Below are positions 6,934-14,995 of a stretch of 15,059 nucleotides of DNA, piece by piece. The notes beneath the pieces are model-generated. The model saw only the letters and a list, made by a program, of their open reading frames with translations, did not search any database and was not told where the DNA came from. Within the stretch, counting starts at the first letter, position 1, and each line of letters starts with the position of its first letter. The stretch spans positions 1-15,059 of the forward strand of contig JBAXDX010000071.1 of NCBI GenBank assembly GCA_037140715.1. Reading direction: 5' to 3'. Made by a program: the position numbers and the translations under genes. This DNA comes from JAUZPB01 sp037140715 (GTDB taxonomy: Bacteria > Bacteroidota > Ignavibacteria > Ignavibacteriales > SURF-24).

Positions 6934-8010
6934 TTATGCTCCGTTGAATCTTTTGATTAATTTGTTTCTGACATAAAATTCGGCAACGGCGTTAAGCGCG
7001 AATGTAAAAATGAAGAGAATTGAACCGATGAGGAAAAGTACATTATAATGAGTATCTCCGAAAACTACCTCTGCCATTTCAGCTCCGATGGTAGCCGACA
7101 TTGTACGGACAGGTTCAAATATATTCATCGACATAAGAGAAGCGTTTCCGGTTGCCATAAGCACAATCATTGTTTCCCCAAAGGCACGCCCTACGCCAAG
7201 CAACACTGCGGCAAATATGCCGGGCGTAGCCGCAGGCAAAATTACAAAGAGCGCTGTCTGCCATTTTGTCGCGCCGAGTGCAAGGCTTGCTTCCATCAGA
7301 TGCTTCGGTGCGCTCGTCAGGGCATCATCCGTTACTGTGTAGATAATTGGAATTACAGCAAGCGACAAAGCAATGCCACCGACAAATGAGTTAAGCCTGT
7401 ATTGATAACCAAACATATTCTGCATAACTGAAGCAATAACGACAAGTGCAAAAAAGCCGATTACCACAGAAGGAAAACCCGCCATAAGTTCAATTGTCGG
7501 TTTAATAATTTCTTTTATTCTCCTGGAAGCGAGTACAGACGTAAATAAAGCCGCAAGTATTGCGATGGGCGCTCCAAATAGAACTGCTATTATCGTAACT
7601 TTGAAGCTACCTGCAAACAGCGGCCAGAGTCCATACTTAGGTTCATCTGAAACCGGCTGCCAGTTTGTGCCTGCAAGATTTTTAAATGTCGCCGATTCTG
7701 TCTTTACAGTCTGAGTTGAAGCGGATGATTCGGGTAGCGTTGTCTGTATCTGAGATTCATCATCACCGTAAGTTTCCATCTGTTCCTGTGTCTGCACAGC
7801 TTTGGGCTTCTCAGCTTTATAAAATATCGGGAGAGCTTCCCTAAAGACAAAAACAAAGATTAATATAATAACGGCAAAGGAGGTAAACGATACTGATTTT
7901 ATTATATACTCTGATAGAAATTCGCTGAGACGGAATTTTTTACTCAGGAGAGGATGTACCGGTTCAGAATTTCCTTTTCTCCTGAGAAAATTAAATTTTA
8001 TTAAGTTCAA
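6934..8010 (-). CDS. pstC: Phosphate ABC transporter permease PstC, with long periplasmic insert
   Basis: This 358-residue permease partners PstA. Residues 1-35 are a cytosolic lead, the first membrane helix is 38-58, and the remaining helices run from about 128 to 345. The EAA loop is at 240-280, with EASLALGATKWQTALFVILP and GRAFGET. Between helix 1 and helix 2 (about 64-127) is a polar, Gln/Ser/Thr/Glu-rich stretch without hydrophobic segments, most likely a periplasmic linker; it makes the protein longer than the usual 300-320 residues. The start codon appears to be TTG, with AGG about 10 bp before it; no ATG is available before residue 77. pstS lies upstream, with a hairpin in the 102-bp gap that probably lowers pstC expression relative to pstS. 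Confidence 0.93.
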   Translation of the reverse strand: MNLIKFNFLRRKGNSEPVHPLLSKKFRLSEFLSEYIIKSVSFTSFAVIILIFVFVFREALPIFYKAEKPKAVQTQEQMETYGDDESQIQTTLPESSASTQTVKTESATFKNLAGTNWQPVSDEPKYGLWPLFAGSFKVTIIAVLFGAPIAILAALFTSVLASRRIKEIIKPTIELMAGFPSVVIGFFALVVIASVMQNMFGYQYRLNSFVGGIALSLAVIPIIYTVTDDALTSAPKHLMEASLALGATKWQTALFVILPAATPGIFAAVLLGVGRAFGETMIVLMATGNASLMSMNIFEPVRTMSATIGAEMAEVVFGDTHYNVLFLIGSILFIFTFALNAVAEFYVRNKLIKRFNGA

Positions 8011-8042
8011 TTCGGTGTTACCTGTTATTTCTTGATAAAAGA

Positions 8043-8067
8043 ATCCCCGGCTTTTGAGACCGGGGAT
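8043..8067 (-). terminator. Intra-operon hairpin between pstS and pstC
   Basis: ATCCCCGG (8043-8050) and CCGGGGAT (8060-8067) form a perfect 8-bp GC-rich stem with a 9-nt loop. Read leftward, it is followed by TCTTTTATC, a short interrupted T tract. It is best seen as a partial terminator, or a stabiliser of the pstS 3' end, so that the binding protein is made in excess of the permeases. Confidence 0.7.
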
Positions 8068-8112
8068 GATTGAATATTAATTATTCATTCGGTGATTAGC
8101 ACGTAGTTCAAT

Positions 8113-8934
8113 CTATTTAACCGGGAAGTAGCCGACCTTTGTTACAATATCCTGACCTTCTTTGCTCAATATCCAGTCAATATAATCCTTCATTGCGCCG
8201 GAAGGTCTGCTCTTTGTGTACATAAAGAGAAATCTTGAGATAGGATATAAATTGGCTTTTATATTCTCTTCTGTCGGCAGATATGCTGTTGAATTAGCAT
8301 CCTCTTTAACTTTGATAATTTTAATACCCTTTGCATAAGCCGCTCCGCCGAAGCCGATGGCGTTCTTATCTTTTGCTACTGCGTTTACTACTGCCGCAGT
8401 TCCGGGAAGACTCTGCATTGTTGAAGTAAAATCTGCTCCGCCTAAAACGTTATCCTTAAAATAAACATAAGTACCTGAACTGTTCTCTCTGCCATAAACA
8501 ATAATCTTTGAATCATTGCCACCAAGCTGTTTCCAGTTTGTTATTTTTCCCGTATAGACTTGTTCAATCTGGTCAATTGATAATTCGCTGACAGGATTTG
8601 ACTGGCTTGTATAAATAGAAAGACCGTCTTTAGCTGCCTTTATCTCAACACCAAGAGAATTATATCTCTGTTTGAGTTTATCTCTTTCCGATGATTTCAT
8701 TGGTCTTGACGAATTGCAAATATCGGTAGAACCATTAATAAGAGCTGATATACCAACGCCCGATCCGCCACCTGTTACCTGAACCGTAACATCCGGATGT
8801 TTTGACATATAAACTTCAGCCCATCTCTGAGCAAGTATCACCATTGTATCTGAACCTTTTACCGTAATAGTTTCATTGCCTGAAAAACCAAAAGCGGAGA
8901 CTGAAACAAGAAGTGCTAATAATATTTTTTTCAT
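8113..8934 (-). CDS. pstS: Phosphate-binding protein PstS
   Basis: This 273-residue periplasmic binding protein of the Pst system has a signal peptide (MKKILLALLV and onward, cleavage near residue 18). The phosphate-site motifs are in order: KGSDT at 26-30, GGGSG at 55-59, SSRP at 75-78 and GRENSSGTY at 148-156. YTGKITNWKQLGG (127-139) is a further family signature. The length fits the short bacterial PstS type. There is no lipobox, so it should be soluble. The gene is 33 bp downstream of the porin; the upstream purine run AGAGAAAA is a modest ribosome site. It belongs to the unit controlled by the Pho-type promoter at 10321-10376. Confidence 0.95.
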   Translation of the reverse strand: MKKILLALLVSVSAFGFSGNETITVKGSDTMVILAQRWAEVYMSKHPDVTVQVTGGGSGVGISALINGSTDICNSSRPMKSSERDKLKQRYNSLGVEIKAAKDGLSIYTSQSNPVSELSIDQIEQVYTGKITNWKQLGGNDSKIIVYGRENSSGTYVYFKDNVLGGADFTSTMQSLPGTAAVVNAVAKDKNAIGFGGAAYAKGIKIIKVKEDANSTAYLPTEENIKANLYPISRFLFMYTKSRPSGAMKDYIDWILSKEGQDIVTKVGYFPVK

Positions 8935-8967
8935 TTTATTTTCTCTTTTTTCTTAATAATTATTTAA

Positions 8968-10284
8968 TTAAAACTTATACTGCATTCTTAAAGTAAATAC
9001 ATTATCCTTAAGGTCGGACTTATAAGGAGCAAGCGTAGTAGCAACAGCGTTTGCGTTTACCTTTTCATTTGATACCGTATCATAATAGAACGTGAACTTA
9101 ACATTGCCATCCCAGTAATATACGAAACCTGCACCGAGCGTATTATACTTTAAGTCTGCCACTGACAGCTTTGAACCGGACACACCTATGTCATCACCCT
9201 TAACATCGGAATTAGGATCAAATACATCATACTTAACTACAAGCTGAAGCGAACTGCCGATATTCTGCACGTAATTAATATAGTAGCCAGAGAAATTTCT
9301 TAAATAAACATCACCGTTAGTCTGCTTGTAAACCGCATTTGAAGTCGATGTACCAGGGTTTTTGCCTGAGATATATTCGCCACGAAGCGAGAATCCGCCG
9401 AGAACGGGAAGGTCATAATAGAGCTGGACATCCGCACCAAGATAGTTTCTGTCAATATACTTTGATAAACTGTCTCCCACCGGAACTGAAGAAGAGTTGA
9501 GAGTATAAGTTTTCTTGACTGCATCCACGAGAACTGAACCAAAGTAACCGGAAATGCCTCCGTCAATGGCAAGATTTGATGCTTCGAACGGGAATGAGAA
9601 GCCAAGACGACCGATAAAATCTTTCGCATTGTCTGTTTCAGGAGTTGTACCGTTGCCGGCAAAGAATCCGCCCTTGAAGTTAAATAAACTTAACGGACCT
9701 GATGTCGGGAATATTTCAATCTTTGCACCCAAGTCTCTTTCGCCAGGGAAAAGCGTCTGGTACATTCTCGTTCTTTCAGGAGTCTCGCGGTTGCTTGACG
9801 AGTAAGATATTTCGAAACCGAACGGTCTGTCGAACACACCGGCGGTAAATCCGAAAGTCTTTAACCATGGTTCCTTAACAGACACATAAGCATCCTTTAT
9901 ACCCATACCTTTTTCAGTTACATCGAACTGAAGCACATACTGGGTAAGGTCGTTATCGTAATTAAATTTAACACGGCCACGTCTGACGGCAAATCTGTTG
10001 TGAAGAGTAACAGGAAAATCGCCACCAGCAAATGATTTAGCTCCATCAACTTCTGCTGACTGATACTGAGCCTGAATGTAACCTGATATTTTAATTTTCT
10101 TAATCGCATCGACTACCGCCTTTGTTTCAAGGTAAGATTCATTAAGACCTTCAACCGCTCCTTTTACATTCTGCACTTCTTCTTTTGTCGCAAGCGTATC
10201 GCTTTCGTTATCATGACTGCTCTGCGCAAAGGCGCTGAAGCTTAACGCTAATAAAAAACTAACCAGTACCGTTATCTTTCGCAT
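8968..10284 (-). CDS. OprP/OprO-family phosphate-selective porin
   Basis: This 438-residue outer-membrane protein has a signal peptide (1-20, ending AFA|Q). An acidic, heptad-like stretch (about 31-62) could form a coiled-coil trimer stem. From KISGYIQAQYQ (65-75) to the C-terminal phenylalanine (MQYKF) it shows the alternating strands of a beta-barrel. VTLHNRFAVRRGRVKFNYD (about 92-110) is a typical Porin_O_P arginine-rich segment. Family members pass phosphate or polyphosphate. Being first in an operon with pstSCA and directly behind a Pho-type promoter strongly supports phosphate. GAGGA lies 6 bp before the ATG. Anion preference itself cannot be proven from sequence. Confidence 0.85.
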   Translation of the reverse strand: MRKITVLVSFLLALSFSAFAQSSHDNESDTLATKEEVQNVKGAVEGLNESYLETKAVVDAIKKIKISGYIQAQYQSAEVDGAKSFAGGDFPVTLHNRFAVRRGRVKFNYDNDLTQYVLQFDVTEKGMGIKDAYVSVKEPWLKTFGFTAGVFDRPFGFEISYSSSNRETPERTRMYQTLFPGERDLGAKIEIFPTSGPLSLFNFKGGFFAGNGTTPETDNAKDFIGRLGFSFPFEASNLAIDGGISGYFGSVLVDAVKKTYTLNSSSVPVGDSLSKYIDRNYLGADVQLYYDLPVLGGFSLRGEYISGKNPGTSTSNAVYKQTNGDVYLRNFSGYYINYVQNIGSSLQLVVKYDVFDPNSDVKGDDIGVSGSKLSVADLKYNTLGAGFVYYWDGNVKFTFYYDTVSNEKVNANAVATTLAPYKSDLKDNVFTLRMQYKF

Positions 10285-10320
10285 TGATTCCTCATATTAT
10301 TTGTTGTGAATTTTGATACA

Positions 10321-10376
10321 CAAAGATATAATCCTAATGTTAAGCAAATATTAAGAGAATGTTAAGGAATTGTTAA
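10321..10376 (-). promoter_or_regulatory. Pho-type promoter for the porin-pstSCA operon
   Basis: Read leftward, hexamers start 11 bp apart: TTAACA (10376-10371), TTAACA (10365-10360), TTAATA (10354-10349) and TTAACA (10343-10338). After 9 bp comes TATCTTTG (10328-10321), matching TAnnTTTG, and the ATG is 36 bp further. It is the best match of the four sites and controls the genes whose phosphate role is surest, so it anchors the interpretation of the others. Confidence 0.88.
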
Positions 10377-10528
10377 GAAACTTTCCAGGTAGCGCGATTG
10401 CCGGATTATGAATTGTGAAAGAGGGAGAGAGGAATTAAGAGTAAGATTATGATTAAGAAAAATATCAGGGTTTTATCATTTCCGGTTTTGTACAAAAACA
10501 GAGTTATATATCTGCTCAGGGCTGATAG

Positions 10529-11629
10529 TTATTCTTCCATCAGACTTATATCATCAATATACCCTTTAAGCCTTTTGCCTGAGAACTGCGATGAGATGAG
10601 TTCGATGCGCATACTTGTAACACTCTTAGTAAGCTCAAAGCTGAAAGTCTTTTCTGTCCAGTCCTGACCGCCTGGTATTTCGAAGTAGGTAAAATCTTCA
10701 AGCCGGTAAAAGTATAATCCCACCCTGCCGGTATCAGACTTCATCCAGAAAGATAATTTATAGCGTTTGCCTGCAACCATTCCATTCATAGAAATCCTCT
10801 GGTATAATGTACCGGAGTGAGAATACTGTGCAATAGAATCTGTCCATGCAAGCACACAGCTTTTACTTCCGCTCTTTGTAACGGCAGTAGAAAGATACAT
10901 ATAATCATAATCGGGAATCCCCTGATTAACATAGCGCCAACTGTCAGGCTGCCTGCCATTAAGAGATGCTTCAAAGCCACCGTTAATGATAAAATTCTTG
11001 GGCGGAGTATTTACTCCTTCGATTGTGCCACCGTAAATCCTCGCAGAGTTTGTATGGACATAAACACGGTAATATTTTGTAACGCCCTTTTTATAGGTGT
11101 TGTCGCTGAAAGCTGTATCAGTAATATTTGTACTTTTATAGACAAGTTCGCCTGAAGATTCATCAAACAAAGATGTGGTACTCTGGTAAACTAAATAGTC
11201 AAGGAAGCTCTGGTCTGTAGATTTTTTCCATTTTACGATTGCTGTGTTCGCCATTGAAACCGTATCAATTGCAGTAATGACAGGCGGCGTTGCGAAGCGG
11301 ATAGTCCCAAGGTCGGCGTTGTTATAATTTATATTAAAGCCAAGAGTCTGAGATAGTGTGCTACCATTGTTGAGCACACCTTCAATCTTTAGTGAATAGC
11401 TACCGTTAGGAAGCCCATTGAACTGAAACACTCCCGCCACATTTGTATATATAGATTTGTCAGGATTGCCGGTAAGCGTTACAAGCGCACCCGGAATGGC
11501 CTCGGCATCTACAGCAATAATACCATGCGCCGATGCGCTGACCGCAGGATTAATAACATCCTCATTCTTTCTGCATGAGACTAAAAACTGGAGAGAGAAA
11601 AGCAGAAGCAGGAGAAATATTTTTTTCAT
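10529..11629 (-). CDS. Lipoprotein with CarboxypepD-regulatory-like, FN3-like and CBM-like domains
   Basis: This 366-residue protein has a lipoprotein signal: a hydrophobic core then LVSC, with C19 as the lipidated residue. Residues 32-112 resemble the carboxypeptidase regulatory-like fold (GALVTLTG, TNVAGVFQFNGLPNGSYSLKI). Residues 115-205 look like a fibronectin type III domain (ITAIDTVSMANTAIVKWKKS to KYYRVYVHTN). Residues 212-366 resemble a CBM4/9-type galactose-binding-like domain (NFIINGGFE, PDSW, then YIDDISLMEE at the end). It is probably anchored in the outer membrane and binds a glycan. No catalytic domain is present. The ATG lacks a clear Shine-Dalgarno sequence. It is separated from the porin operon by that operon's promoter; no functional link to phosphate is visible. 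Confidence 0.75.
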   Translation of the reverse strand: MKKIFLLLLLFSLQFLVSCRKNEDVINPAVSASAHGIIAVDAEAIPGALVTLTGNPDKSIYTNVAGVFQFNGLPNGSYSLKIEGVLNNGSTLSQTLGFNINYNNADLGTIRFATPPVITAIDTVSMANTAIVKWKKSTDQSFLDYLVYQSTTSLFDESSGELVYKSTNITDTAFSDNTYKKGVTKYYRVYVHTNSARIYGGTIEGVNTPPKNFIINGGFEASLNGRQPDSWRYVNQGIPDYDYMYLSTAVTKSGSKSCVLAWTDSIAQYSHSGTLYQRISMNGMVAGKRYKLSFWMKSDTGRVGLYFYRLEDFTYFEIPGGQDWTEKTFSFELTKSVTSMRIELISSQFSGKRLKGYIDDISLMEE

Positions 11630-11717
11630 GGCAGATTTTTAAAATTATATAAGTTTCATGTGGTTATTGGACAAGCGAATCATCAAAGACATTCCATTCT
11701 TATTACAGCCTGTCCGG

Positions 11718-12425
11718 TTATAAATTTTCAGACATAAGGAGGATTTTCTGCAGAGCCGAGGGATACTGATTTAAAACCATAACCATTTTTTTTATTTCCA
11801 AACTGTTTGAAAGCCGGATTAATTCGGCAGAATAATCACAAAGTAACTTCAGCCCTCCTTCTTTCCCAAGTTTTTTAATGCTTTCAGCAAAATTAATAAT
11901 GTCATCTATCAGCATACTGTTTTGTATCTCGTTCCACTTCTGCATATATTCACCTTGTAGCAAACCGATAATATCCGAATGTGAAATCGTACTTGAACCG
12001 GACAAATTATCATCGCCTGACAAGACATCGCCAAGATGTAATAAAATTCTGCCGAGAACTTCATAAATGTTAAAGGGCTTTATAATGTAATCAATAGCAC
12101 CAAGATCCATTGCTTTCTTTACACTATCCATCTGCGTATGCGCAGTTACAAAAATAACAGGTATAGTATGAGTAACCGGATCCGCCTTTAACTTCTTACA
12201 GACTGTAAAACCATCCATCTCAGGCATTGAAATATCAAGCAAAATCAGATGCGGCTGACTTTTAGAAGCTATCGACAGCGCCTGTTCCCCGCTGGTGGCG
12301 TATGCAATCTGAAAACCGGTTTTTCTTAAAATACTCCCGAGAGCAATGTGATTACTCGGGATATCATCCACAATTAAAATCCTCGTGCGGTTAATCCTGA
12401 TTTGTTCCGCTTCTGTAATTTTCAT
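11718..12425 (-). CDS. Response regulator with receiver domain and helical C-terminal module
   Basis: This 235-residue protein has a complete receiver domain at about 13-132: acidic pair D20/D21, phosphoacceptor D64 (LLDISMPEMDG), T94 and K116 (KPFN). There is no DNA-binding or enzymatic output domain. The last 85 residues or so are helical and resemble the C-terminal part of the hybrid kinase two genes upstream: both share KW (163-164 here), IIxFAxxIKxLG and a closing (Y/F)P. The only histidine in that region, H149, does not sit in an HPt-like context. AGGGG precedes the ATG. It lies 48 bp after the REC-histidine kinase and is likely its relay partner. It may pass phosphate on, or act by protein contact. 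Confidence 0.88.
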   Translation of the reverse strand: MKITEAEQIRINRTRILIVDDIPSNHIALGSILRKTGFQIAYATSGEQALSIASKSQPHLILLDISMPEMDGFTVCKKLKADPVTHTIPVIFVTAHTQMDSVKKAMDLGAIDYIIKPFNIYEVLGRILLHLGDVLSGDDNLSGSSTISHSDIIGLLQGEYMQKWNEIQNSMLIDDIINFAESIKKLGKEGGLKLLCDYSAELIRLSNSLEIKKMVMVLNQYPSALQKILLMSENL

Positions 12426-12473
12426 AAATCCCCTTACAAATGGTTTTGCTTCTGTTTTTATTCATGAGTAATC

Positions 12474-13679
12474 TTATGGTCTTAACAGAGGGATAGTTAT
12501 TTTTATATCTGTCCCCTTTCCCAATTCGCTGTTAAGTTCAATTTTACCATTCATCAGACTGAGCATTTTCTTTGCAATAGTAAGCCCAAGCCCGATGCCA
12601 TCAAATTCACGCGTAAATCCTTCGCTGGCCTGTCTGAATTCTTCAAAAATCAGCTCTCTCGCCCCAGCAGGAATTCCGGTACCGGTATCCGTTATACTTA
12701 TGACTCCCCAACTGTTATCCTGCATGTCTGTTTCTTTTTTGACCTTAATTGTAATGCTCCCTGTTTCTGTATATTTAATAGCATTATCAATTACATAAAT
12801 AAGAACCTGATCAAACAGCGCTTTGTCAATCAGTCCTATTATTCCCACATCAGTTATTTCTATTATCAGAGATAATTGTTTTCTTAGTGCATCTGTCTTA
12901 AAAAGCCTGGCAACTGATTGAACAATATCACTCAGATTAAATTCATTTATATTTGCCTTAAGGTTTCCGGCTTCGAGTTCGGATAAATCGAGTATAGAAT
13001 TAAGAGTGGACAGAAGTCTCTTGCCGGAGTTATAAATACTATCAATCATCATCAGAAATTCCGGGTCGGTAGCCCAGTCATTCAGCATTTGTGCAAAACC
13101 AATTATTCCTATAAGAGGAGTTCTAAATTCATGGCTAAGATTGCCAAGCAACGATGACTTAAAACGACTTAATTCCTCAGCTTTTGTCTTGGCATTGCTT
13201 AACTGTTCCTCTACTATTTTCCTGAGTTCAATATCTTCTTTTGACTTCTTCAGATCAAGGTGCGTAACTACTCTTGCAATTAGTTCAGTACTGTTAAATG
13301 GCTTTGTTATATAATCAACACCGCCCATTTCAAAACCCTTGACAATATCTTCGTGCGCCGTCCTGGCCGTTAAGAAAATAACCGGAATATGTCTGGTTGC
13401 TTCACTGCTTTTAAGTTTTTCACACGTATGGTATCCATCAATACCAGGCATCGAAATATCCAGCAGTATCAGGTCCGGAGATATTGAAAGAGCACTTTTA
13501 ATAGCCTGATTACCATCGCTTGCAAATGCAACCTGAAAATTTCTCTCTCTTAGAACAGTACCCAGTATCTCAAGATTTTCTGAAATATCATCAACAATCA
13601 GGATAACCGAACCTTTAAACTTCCCTACTCTATTTTCCCAATTTTTCATAGTATATCCATGCCGAAAGGAGTCTGTCAT
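12474..13679 (-). CDS. REC-histidine kinase (receiver followed by HisKA and HATPase domains)
   Basis: In this 401-residue soluble protein a receiver domain comes first (about 24-142, phosphoacceptor D74 in LLDISMPGIDG, T104, K127). A linking helix follows (145-175), then the HisKA domain with H183 in LSHEFRTPL, and a HATPase domain with the N box N299 (DNAIKYTETGS), DTGTGIP at 331-337 and GIGLGL at 361-366. There is no membrane segment or sensor domain, so its input is the phosphorylated receiver or partner proteins. The start ATG overlaps the upstream kinase stop as ATGA, with AGAAGG 5 bp before it, so the first Met is preferred over Met11. It is the middle gene of a three-gene relay cluster. 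Confidence 0.92.
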   Translation of the reverse strand: MTDSFRHGYTMKNWENRVGKFKGSVILIVDDISENLEILGTVLRERNFQVAFASDGNQAIKSALSISPDLILLDISMPGIDGYHTCEKLKSSEATRHIPVIFLTARTAHEDIVKGFEMGGVDYITKPFNSTELIARVVTHLDLKKSKEDIELRKIVEEQLSNAKTKAEELSRFKSSLLGNLSHEFRTPLIGIIGFAQMLNDWATDPEFLMMIDSIYNSGKRLLSTLNSILDLSELEAGNLKANINEFNLSDIVQSVARLFKTDALRKQLSLIIEITDVGIIGLIDKALFDQVLIYVIDNAIKYTETGSITIKVKKETDMQDNSWGVISITDTGTGIPAGARELIFEEFRQASEGFTREFDGIGLGLTIAKKMLSLMNGKIELNSELGKGTDIKITIPLLRP

Positions 13680-14995
13680 TTACCTTCTATTTTTCCGCCC
13701 TGACCGCCTGTCAGCATTTTCACAATATCAGGAAAATTTTTAAGAAGTTTATTTATTTTTATTACCTGAAACGCATCGGCGGCCTGAAATAGTTTATTGC
13801 CATATTCAGTAAGCGCCAAAATACTATTTTGTTCTCCCAAATTCTTTACAATATTTGCAAATTCAATAATTTCATTGATCATTTTATCCTCATTTGCAAC
13901 CATCCATTTCTTCTTTACCTCGTCCTGTAACATAGAGATAACACTCTCCGAAATCTGAACGCCACCAGTCGTTACCTGCCCCTGGATTCCCTTTGAATCA
14001 TTTCCTGTTTCACTCTCTTTAGCAGAACTGTATTTTAGAAAACGAAAACACTGATTAAACAGATCCAGCCTGCTTATTGGCTTTCTTAAATAGCCTCCAA
14101 ATACATCCATTGTCTTTGCAGTATCATATTTCAGATTCGAAGCAGTTACCGCAATGATTGGGATGTGCTTTAATACCGGATTTTCCTTGATAGCCTTTGC
14201 CGCCTGAAAACCATCCAGTACCGGCATTTGAATATCCATGATAATTAAATCAGGCAGTTCTTTCTCTGCGATATCTATCGCATCTTTGCCATTATATGCC
14301 TCAATGATCTCAAAATCATATTGTTCGAGAAAGTATTTTATAAGACGCCTGTTATTCTCAATATCCTCAACCAGAAGAATTCTGGACCTCTCAAATACTA
14401 TATTATTAAAATTCTCACTCCCCTCAACCGGTACCGCTTCAACATCAGGGATAATTACAATATCCTTTAAGTGCACTTTGAAAGTCGACCCCACACCTAC
14501 TTCACTTTCAAGTATAAGCGAACCTTTCATCATTTCAATGAGTCTCTTTGTAATTGCAAGTCCAAGACCTGTACCGCCATACTTTCTTGTGTTCTGCTCT
14601 TCCTGCTGAATAAAAGCTTCAAAAATTTGTTCATGTCGGTCTTCAGGTATTCCAATTCCGGTATCTTTTACCTCGAATATCACATCAGTATGATTTTCCT
14701 TCGCTGATTTACACTCAAGTCTGACTGATACAGTAATAGACCCTGAATCAGTAAACTTTACAGCATTGCCGATAAGATTAAAAAGTATCTGGCGCACACG
14801 GAGTTCGTCAAGTAAAAATCCGCGCGGCACTTCCTCATCAATATTAATTATAAAATCAACTTCCTTTTCTTTCAGTATGAGACTAAATATCTGTTCGATT
14901 TCACTTAAGAATATGTAGGGATTTACCGGCACATCCTTAAGCTCTAATTTCCCCGCTTCTATCTTCGATAAATCAAGTATATCGTTAATAAGCAA
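13676..14995 (-). CDS. Hybrid histidine kinase/response regulator, 5'-truncated
   Basis: What remains is 439 residues counted from a TTG that is probably not a real start. It opens in the last helix of HisKA (LINDILDLSKIEAGKLEL) and continues with a HATPase domain: N77 in GNAVKFTDSGS, DTGIGIP at 111-117 and GGTGLGL at 140-146. A receiver domain follows at about 203-322 (E210/D211, phosphoacceptor D254, K305), then a helical module (346-425) shared with the response regulator downstream. The histidine box and any sensor domain are missing. Kinase-like sequence continues for a few codons past the TTG (KNLLL) and then meets an in-frame TAG at 15014-15016, still inside the window. The gene is therefore interrupted, by insertion, deletion or assembly error, and as it stands could not autophosphorylate. 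Its stop overlaps the next gene's start as ATGA. Confidence 0.8.
   Translation of the reverse strand: MLINDILDLSKIEAGKLELKDVPVNPYIFLSEIEQIFSLILKEKEVDFIINIDEEVPRGFLLDELRVRQILFNLIGNAVKFTDSGSITVSVRLECKSAKENHTDVIFEVKDTGIGIPEDRHEQIFEAFIQQEEQNTRKYGGTGLGLAITKRLIEMMKGSLILESEVGVGSTFKVHLKDIVIIPDVEAVPVEGSENFNNIVFERSRILLVEDIENNRRLIKYFLEQYDFEIIEAYNGKDAIDIAEKELPDLIIMDIQMPVLDGFQAAKAIKENPVLKHIPIIAVTASNLKYDTAKTMDVFGGYLRKPISRLDLFNQCFRFLKYSSAKESETGNDSKGIQGQVTTGGVQISESVISMLQDEVKKKWMVANEDKMINEIIEFANIVKNLGEQNSILALTEYGNKLFQAADAFQVIKINKLLKNFPDIVKMLTGGQGGKIEGK

Noticed and set aside
6263..7389. Open frames on both strands inside pstA and pstC
   Set aside because: They overlap clear permease coding sequence in other frames and show no family motif.
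10486..10497. Palindrome TTTTGTACAAAA as an operator
   Set aside because: AT-rich, short, and not placed near any promoter that I can recognise.
10449..10667. 72-residue + strand frame before the lipoprotein stop
   Set aside because: Mostly antisense to the lipoprotein C-terminal domain, with no ribosome site or recognisable domain.
14993..14995. TTG as a genuine start for the hybrid kinase
   Set aside because: It lies inside a conserved HisKA helix, and similarity continues a few codons further upstream, so it is a remnant, not a start.
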